Shown: positions 1 through 3,946 of the stretch, piece by piece
Layout of the letters: every line of letters begins with the position of its first letter
Numbering within the stretch: position 1 is the stretch's first letter
From: CAYOVG01 sp964407285
GTDB taxonomy: Bacteria; Desulfobacterota; Syntrophobacteria; Syntrophobacterales; Syntrophobacteraceae
NCBI GenBank assembly: GCA_964407285.1
Contig: CAYOVG010000339.1
Location: 1-7,657 of the forward strand
DNA length: 7,657 bases
Direction: 5' to 3'
Translations under genes and position numbers: made by a program
Notes under the pieces: model-generated
Seen by the model: only the letters and a program-made list of their open reading frames with translations
Database searches by the model: none
What the model was told of the DNA's origin: nothing

Positions 1-428
1 TGGGGGCCGACGACTACATCTGCAAGCCGTTCAGCCCGAGGGAGGTCGTGGCGCGGGTGAAGACCGTACTCAAGAGGATCTACGCCCCCAGGGACGAGAA
101 GATGCTCGTGGCCGGCGAAATCACCCTGATCCAGAATATGCACCAGGTGTTCGTCGGTGGAAACGAACTCAAGCTGACCCCCTGTGAGTTCAACCTCTTG
201 AAGACGTTCATGAGCCACCCCAACCGGATCTTCTCGCGCAACGAACTGATCGGCATCGTGCAGGGGTACGATTTCGAGGGCTACGACCGGACTATCGACT
301 CCCATATCAAGAACCTGAGAAAGAAGATCGCGGAACACCTCCCGGCGCGGCAGGTGATCGGCACCGTCTACGGGTTGGGCTACAAGCTGAACGGCGATGC
401 ACAGGGACGCGCGGGCGAAAGGAAATGA
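1..428 (+). CDS. OmpR/PhoB-family response regulator, C-terminal part (5' end outside window)
   Basis: This is the end of a two-component response regulator that would bind DNA after phosphorylation by a sensor kinase. The reading frame is open from base 3, giving 141 visible residues. It begins with GADDYICKPF, the end of a receiver domain; the lysine at visible residue 8 (bases 24-26) is the conserved receiver lysine. The phosphoryl-acceptor aspartate lies upstream of the window. A winged-helix domain follows from about residue 35 to 130: the LTPCEFNLL segment (58-66), the recognition helix region RTIDSHIKNLRKK (96-108) and the wing IGTVYGLGYKL (119-129). These are typical of the PhoB/BaeR-like subfamily. 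The GTG at 48 is internal and not the true start, because the receiver sequence continues upstream of it. No sensor kinase follows, so any partner must lie upstream or elsewhere. Target genes cannot be inferred, although the reductase operon starts 236 bases downstream. Confidence 0.95.
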   Translation, partial: GADDYICKPFSPREVVARVKTVLKRIYAPRDEKMLVAGEITLIQNMHQVFVGGNELKLTPCEFNLLKTFMSHPNRIFSRNELIGIVQGYDFEGYDRTIDSHIKNLRKKIAEHLPARQVIGTVYGLGYKLNGDAQGRAGERK

Positions 429-471
429 CGGGACGGCGTGACGGACTTTCCGCGCGCCTCCCGAAGTTTAT

Positions 472-514
472 CCACCACGAAAGACGCGGGAAACACGAAA
501 AGCGCAAAGGGATT
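472..514. repeat. Degenerate 'cacgaaa' intergenic repeat, copy 1
   Basis: A purine-rich stretch contains spaced variants of a short word: ccacgaaag, gcgggaaac, acgaaaagc, gcaaaggg. It resembles the degenerate 'ccacgaaagacacgaaa' repeats seen between genes in many bacterial genomes. A related stretch occurs at 2804-2840 downstream of the activator gene. It does not encode a convincing protein, and its function is unknown. Confidence 0.45.
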
Positions 515-553
515 TCACAAGACCTATACTTTTTGCCGGATGTATTCAAATTA

Positions 554-570
554 CCTATTTGATAAATAGG
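554..570. promoter_or_regulatory. 17-bp palindrome (7-bp arms), possible operator upstream of the reductase operon
   Basis: CCTATTT and AAATAGG form a perfect inverted repeat around the central GAT. It sits in a locally AT-rich patch in an otherwise GC-rich region, about 95 bases before the ATG of the double-cubane reductase. TTGATA (559-564, five of six matches to a -35 box) overlaps its centre, but no good -10 box lies 16-18 bases further on. The site is plausible as a dimeric repressor or activator binding site. It does not match the FNR/CRP consensus well. Being an operator is inferred. Confidence 0.35.
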
Positions 571-664
571 CCATGCCCACATTACCATGCACAGCGCCGG
601 CAGACGCGGCCATCGTCAAGCGCGTTCAGAAAAACACTAAAATAATCCGGAGGTTGCATTGATT

Positions 665-1939
665 ATGACGACGCCCTACGACGAAATGTGGGAGAAACTG
701 AACCTGGACCTGGACGCCCATGCGGGCCTCCTCGAGGTTCTCGGCAAATTTTACGGCGACATCTACCTGAGCCAGTCGGGACGGCTCAAAGGGATGGAGT
801 ATCTCGACTTCGTCCTGTCGGAAGTGCACGGGCTCCGGATCAAGGAGCTCCAGGAAGCAAAGGCGCAGGGACGCAAGATCATCGGAACGTTTTGCGTGTT
901 CGTGCCGGAGGAGATCGTGCTCGCCGCCGGCGGGGTCCAGGTCGGCCTTTGCGCCGGCGCGGAAGCGGGAAAAGACGCCGCGGAGAAGATCCTCCCGAGG
1001 AACACGTGCGCTCTCATCAAGTCTTTCGTGGGATTCAAGCTCTCCAGGCTTTGTCCGTACATCGAATCGTGCGACCTCGTGGTGGGCGAGACCACCTGCG
1101 ACGGCAAGAAGAAGGCGTACGAGATCTTCGCCGACCATGCTCCGGTCTATGTTATGGAAATTCCCCAGATGAAGAACGCATGCGACCGCGAGTTGTGGCG
1201 GACCGAGGTGCTGCGCTTCAAGGACAGGGTCGAGGAGATAACGGGGAAGACCATCACGGCCGACGACTTGCGCGATGCGGTGAAGCTCGTCAACGGAAAG
1301 CGCCGTGCGCTCCGGCGGCTGAACGCGCTGAGGGCGGCAAGCCCCGTTCCCATCTCCGGGCGCGATGTCCTGCTCATCAACCAGGTCAGCTTCTACGACG
1401 ATCCCGTGCGGTTCACCCGGATGATCGACCGCCTCTGCGACGAACTCGAGGAGCGTGTGAAGGCCGGAGAGGGAATCGCGCCTGCGGGCGCCCCCAGGCT
1501 CATGCTTTCCGGATGTCCGATGGCGGTCCCCAACTGGAAGCTTCCGTACATCGTGGAATCGTCGGGGGCCGTTATCGTGGGCGAGGAATCCTGTATCGGG
1601 ACCCGCAATATCAGGGACCTCGTGGATGAGAGCGGCGAGAGCATGGATGAACTCCTCGACGCCGTCGTGGACCGCTACATGCGCATCGATTGCGCCTGCT
1701 TCACGCCCAATACGGAACGTATGGAAAATATCGTGGCGATGGCCGAAGAACTCAAGGTGGACGGCGTCATTCACTACGCGCTGTCGTTTTGCCAGCCCTA
1801 CGCCATCGAGGCTTTCAAAGTGGAAAAGGCGCTCAGCGCCGCGGGCGTTCCGATGCTCTCCATCGAAACCGATTACGGCATGGAGGATGTCGAGCAGCTC
1901 AAGACTCGCGTGGAGGCCTTCGCGGAGATGATCCGCTGA
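665..1939 (+). CDS. Double-cubane-cluster anaerobic reductase (2-hydroxyacyl-CoA dehydratase superfamily, YjiM/DCCP-like)
   Basis: A cytoplasmic iron-sulfur enzyme of 424 residues from the ATG at 665. It belongs to the HgdB/BcrC superfamily, and more specifically to the single-subunit double-cubane proteins, which receive electrons from an ATP-hydrolysing activator and reduce small substrates. Its natural substrate is unknown. The family signature is clear: TFCVFVPEE (75-83), RNTCALIKS (112-120), CPY (130-132) and VVGETTCDGKKK (139-150), then SGCPMAVPNW (282-291), CIGTRN (310-315), CACFTPN (343-349) and the C-terminal SIETDYG motif (399-405). Candidate cluster cysteines are C77, C96, C115, C130, C145, C284, C310, C343, C345 and C376. 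The same motifs are recalled in E. coli YjiM, which lacks the N-terminal extension of roughly 35-40 residues seen here. A GGAGG at 649-653 lies 11 bases before ATG 665; a TTG at 659 is an alternative start five bases from it. The activator gene follows 63 bases later, as expected for an operon. A two-subunit dehydratase is less likely because no partner subunit is adjacent. Confidence 0.93.
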   Translation: MTTPYDEMWEKLNLDLDAHAGLLEVLGKFYGDIYLSQSGRLKGMEYLDFVLSEVHGLRIKELQEAKAQGRKIIGTFCVFVPEEIVLAAGGVQVGLCAGAEAGKDAAEKILPRNTCALIKSFVGFKLSRLCPYIESCDLVVGETTCDGKKKAYEIFADHAPVYVMEIPQMKNACDRELWRTEVLRFKDRVEEITGKTITADDLRDAVKLVNGKRRALRRLNALRAASPVPISGRDVLLINQVSFYDDPVRFTRMIDRLCDELEERVKAGEGIAPAGAPRLMLSGCPMAVPNWKLPYIVESSGAVIVGEESCIGTRNIRDLVDESGESMDELLDAVVDRYMRIDCACFTPNTERMENIVAMAEELKVDGVIHYALSFCQPYAIEAFKVEKALSAAGVPMLSIETDYGMEDVEQLKTRVEAFAEMIR

Positions 1940-2002
1940 GGTATTGTAATGTAAGGAATGAACCGGAAAGCGCGTGGAGCAATTTGGAGAATGTCGGGCA
2001 AT

Positions 2003-2794
2003 ATGCAGCATGAAGAAATCGTCGCCGGGATCGATATCGGGTCCCGGTCCATAGAACTTGTCTTGATGAACGGCAACGGCCCCGCTTACCAGGTGAAGGC
2101 GCCCACCACGTTCGATCCTCTCGCCCAATGCGAGAAGGTCATGGCGCAGGTCGAGGGCGACATTGAGACGGTCGTCGCCACCGGATACGGCAGGAAGCTC
2201 TTAGCGGATTCCAGGAAGTGGGGACAAAAGCGCGTCGTCGCCATCACCGAGATCCAGGCCTACGCCCTGGGGGCGCGGTTCCTCTTTCCCGACGCCCGTA
2301 CGGTCCTCGACATCGGAGGCCAGGACACCAAGGTCATTTCGCTCCTGCCGAACGGCAAAGTCGCGAAGTTCGAGATGAACGACCGCTGCGCGGCAGGGAC
2401 CGGAAAGTTCCTGGAGTTCATGGCGACGGCGCTACAGGCGCCGTTGGAATCCTTCGGGAGTTTCGCCCTGGAGGCCGACAGGCGCATCCGGATCAACAGC
2501 ATGTGCACGGTCTTTGCCGAAAGCGAGGCCACATCCCTCATGGCCCGCGGGGAACGGGCGGAGAATATTGCGATGGGGCTCCACCTGGCCATCGTGCAGC
2601 GAACGGTCGCGATGCTCCGCCGCGTCGGGACCGAACCGCCTCTCGTGTTCGCGGGGGGCGTGGCCCACAACGCCTGCGTGCGGCGGCTCCTCGAAGAACA
2701 GCTCGACCGCACGCTCCTCGTACCCGAGACGCCCGATATGGTGGGCGCCCTCGGCGCGGCTATCTACGGGCGGAGCCGGAGGGCCGCGGCTTGA
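2003..2794 (+). CDS. Acyl-CoA dehydratase activase / double-cubane reductase activator (HgdC/YjiL-like)
   Basis: An ATPase of the ASKHA (actin/hexokinase) fold. As a homodimer it holds one [4Fe-4S] cluster and drives low-potential electrons into its partner, here surely the preceding reductase. From ATG 2003 it has 263 residues, the usual family length. Visible motifs are the phosphate-1 loop GIDIGSRS (9-16), ATGYGRK (59-65), the phosphate-2 segment LDIGGQDTK (102-110), NDRCAAGTG (126-134), SMCTVFAESE (166-175), and the adenosine/hinge segments FAGGVAHN (216-223) and GALGAAIYG (248-256). C129 and C168 are the two expected cluster ligands, each subunit giving two. The start is uncertain. ATG 1958 would add 15 residues but has a GGA directly against it. 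ATG 1991 has a GGAG 11 bases upstream (1976-1979). ATG 2003 has a GGAGA 12 bases upstream (1986-1990) and best fits the short N-terminus typical of the family. The gap of 63 bases from the reductase stop, with no terminator seen, supports co-transcription. Confidence 0.93.
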   Translation: MQHEEIVAGIDIGSRSIELVLMNGNGPAYQVKAPTTFDPLAQCEKVMAQVEGDIETVVATGYGRKLLADSRKWGQKRVVAITEIQAYALGARFLFPDARTVLDIGGQDTKVISLLPNGKVAKFEMNDRCAAGTGKFLEFMATALQAPLESFGSFALEADRRIRINSMCTVFAESEATSLMARGERAENIAMGLHLAIVQRTVAMLRRVGTEPPLVFAGGVAHNACVRRLLEEQLDRTLLVPETPDMVGALGAAIYGRSRRAAA

Positions 2795-2803
2795 GGGCTC
2801 GAA

Positions 2804-2840
2804 CCGTGAAAAGCACGAAAGGTTGCGAAAAACACGCCGG
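2804..2840. repeat. Degenerate 'cacgaaa' intergenic repeat, copy 2
   Basis: Just after the activator stop, the sequence ccgtgaaaagcacgaaag is followed by gcgaaaaacacgccggg. It shares the cacgaaa and gcgaaaa words with the stretch at 472-514. The two copies flank the reductase-activator pair at a distance of about 1.8 kb. The similarity is loose, so both copies may simply belong to a common dispersed repeat class. Confidence 0.35.
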
Positions 2841-2857
2841 GAAATTGAACCGGCTTT
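2836..2857 (+). terminator. Weak candidate terminator after the activator gene
   Basis: A five-base-pair stem GCCGG/CCGGC (2836-2840 and 2850-2854) encloses a nine-base loop and is followed by only three Ts. It lies 42 bases after the activator stop, in the right place, but the stem is short and the T-tract minimal. It could equally be chance in GC-rich DNA. Confidence 0.2.
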
Positions 2858-3048
2858 GAAGTGGGCCGAAGGAGGGCGGCGGATGGCCGGGGAGGCGTTG
2901 GAATGACCGGAGTTCGCAAGTCGCGCGAAGATATGGATGAATGATATGGAATATCAATGGTAAGGAATATCGGGCGGAATATGGAGCCCTGGAAGATGAA
3001 TTCTCCCCGGCCTCAGCCTTGATTACCTGATGGAGGAGAACCAACGCA

Positions 3049-3519
3049 ATGATCGAAATAACCATACCGGGGCAGGGGAAACTGAACCTGCTGCACCTGG
3101 TCCTGGACTACAACGGGACAATCGCCTTCGATGGGCGGCTCATCGGAGGCGTGAGGGAACGGCTGGCTGCATTGTCGAGGTCCGTCGATATTCACGTGCT
3201 GACGGCGGACACTTTCGGGAGCGTCGCACGGGAGCTTTCGGGCGTTCCATGTCAGCTCTTCGTCATACCGAAGGAAGAGCAGGCGCGGGCCAAGGCCGAT
3301 TATACCGCCCAGTTGGGCAACGAACGTTGCGCCTGTGTCGGAAATGGACGAAACGATGTGCTGATGCTTCAGACCGCCGCCCTCGGCATCGCCGTGATAC
3401 AGGCCGAAGGCGCATCGGCCCGGGCCGTGCTCGCCGCCGACATAGTGACGACAAACGTACTCGATGCCCTGGACCTCCTCGCCAATCCACTGCGCCTCGC
3501 CGCGACCCTTCGTTCCTGA
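3049..3519 (+). CDS. Small soluble HAD-superfamily protein resembling a P-type ATPase phosphorylation domain
   Basis: A predicted cytoplasmic protein of 156 residues with no membrane segment or signal peptide. It matches the 'soluble P-type ATPase' group of HAD proteins. HAD motif I is DYNGT (20-24), with D20 as the expected phosphorylated aspartate; N22 replaces the second aspartate that HAD phosphatases use as general acid. Motif II is LTADT (51-55), motif III is the lysine of IPKEE (K75), and motif IV is GNGRND (98-103), which corresponds to GDGVND in P-type pumps but has Asn in place of the first Asp. There is no cap domain and no nucleotide-binding N domain. A strong ribosome site GGAGGAG at 3032-3038 lies ten bases before the ATG. 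It stands alone, 254 bases after the activator and 427 before the pump. The substrate is unknown; slow phosphatase, phosphotransfer or regulatory roles are all possible. Its closeness to a real P-type ATPase is suggestive but not proof of a link. Confidence 0.85.
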   Translation: MIEITIPGQGKLNLLHLVLDYNGTIAFDGRLIGGVRERLAALSRSVDIHVLTADTFGSVARELSGVPCQLFVIPKEEQARAKADYTAQLGNERCACVGNGRNDVLMLQTAALGIAVIQAEGASARAVLAADIVTTNVLDALDLLANPLRLAATLRS

Positions 3520-3567
3520 GCGGCAACGGGCCACACTTTTCGTCGCTCGTTCTCCCGTCTTCTCTTG

Positions 3568-3671
3568 GACGGGATCGACAGGATTTGCAGGATTAACGGG
3601 CCGGCTTCCTGTCCGGTCAATTCCAATTCCCAGTTACGTCAATCCCGATCATCCCGTCAATCCTGTCGAAT
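3568..3671. repeat. Inverted-repeat intergenic element of the 'gacaggatt' type
   Basis: The left end TCGACAGGATT (3575-3585) is the exact reverse complement of AATCCTGTCGA (3659-3669). Flanking words continue the symmetry less perfectly: gcaggattaacggg on the left against cccgatcatcccgtcaat on the right. The whole unit is about 100 bp and could fold into a long cruciform or RNA hairpin. It resembles the non-coding 'gacaggattaacaggat' repeats found between genes in several bacterial groups. No transposase is present, so it would be a non-autonomous element or a repetitive extragenic palindrome. Confidence 0.6.
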
Positions 3672-3683
3672 CACAACGCGCGC

Positions 3684-3713
3684 GGGCTGACGAACTCAGG
3701 GCTGACGAACTCA
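3684..3713. repeat. Perfect 15-bp tandem duplication
   Basis: The 15-base unit gggctgacgaactca occurs twice back to back (3684-3698 and 3699-3713) with no mismatch. It lies 12 bases after the inverted-repeat element and upstream of the pump promoter. A perfect two-copy duplication suggests recent slippage, or a pair of binding sites. Confidence 0.75.
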
Positions 3714-3758
3714 CGCCGGGTTGCGGCGCGCTGTTTGCCGGTGGGCGCAAGTGGCTCT

Positions 3759-3786
3759 TTATCAATTCAATACTATGGCGTATAAT
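3759..3786 (+). promoter_or_regulatory. Putative sigma70-type promoter for the cation pump operon
   Basis: A perfect -10 box TATAAT (3781-3786) is preceded, after a 16-base spacer, by TTATCA (3759-3764), which matches four of six positions of the -35 consensus. The patch is markedly AT-rich compared with its surroundings. Transcription would start near 3793 and give a leader of roughly 150 bases before the pump ATG at 3947, containing the hairpin at 3831-3856. Confidence 0.5.
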
Positions 3787-3830
3787 CCACTTTAACCGCT
3801 CGCCGCGGCGCTTTGTGGAACGCTTCGCGC

Positions 3831-3856
3831 CCTTGCGGCCGGAAGCCGCCGCAAGG
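3831..3856 (+). other. GC-rich hairpin in the putative leader of the pump mRNA
   Basis: CCTTGCGGC (3831-3839) pairs perfectly with GCCGCAAGG (3848-3856) around an eight-base loop. No T-tract follows on the + strand, so it is not a standard intrinsic terminator. It would lie in the 5' leader if the promoter at 3759-3786 is real. It could be a structural repeat or a regulatory RNA hairpin; the function is unknown. Confidence 0.4.
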
Positions 3857-3946
3857 CTGCCGGACGGAGCGCAACGGACCGTGGCGCGATAGATCGCGGA
3901 TCGGTTCCTCAGCGCCTTCATTTCCCCTGAAGAGGGCTTAAAACCC

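Larger units (their letters stand above)
3520..3946. other. 427-bp intergenic region with mosaic repeats, no gene seen
   Basis: No convincing gene is visible on either strand. The open frames that cross it lack family motifs and run through repeats. From left to right it holds a pyrimidine-rich stretch (about 3537-3566), an inverted-repeat element (3568-3671), a 15-bp tandem duplication (3684-3713), a likely promoter (3759-3786), a GC-rich hairpin (3831-3856) and the ribosome site of the pump gene (AGAGGG, 3931-3936). Each is described separately. Confidence 0.7.

Noticed and set aside
520..664. Clear sigma70 or sigma54 promoter for the reductase operon
   Set aside because: TATACT (525-530) and TAAAAT (638-643) resemble -10 boxes but lack -35 partners at proper spacing, and no GG-N10-GC pattern with the right flanks was found.
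626..2128. 500-codon open frame on the minus strand opposite the reductase
   Set aside because: It covers a clearly coding reductase on the + strand and shows no family motifs; it is an antisense shadow.
2948..2982. Three copies of ggaatat (2948, 2964, 2976) before the HAD gene as an operator array
   Set aside because: The word is short, the spacing is irregular (16 and 12 bases), and there is no further symmetry. It is too weak to call.
3030..3596. 188-codon + strand frame overlapping the HAD gene
   Set aside because: It is Arg-rich and without motifs, while the other frame has a ribosome site and all HAD motifs.
3831..3856. Hairpin as an intrinsic terminator
   Set aside because: No run of Ts follows on the + strand, and it lies more than 300 bases after the HAD stop and close to the pump gene.
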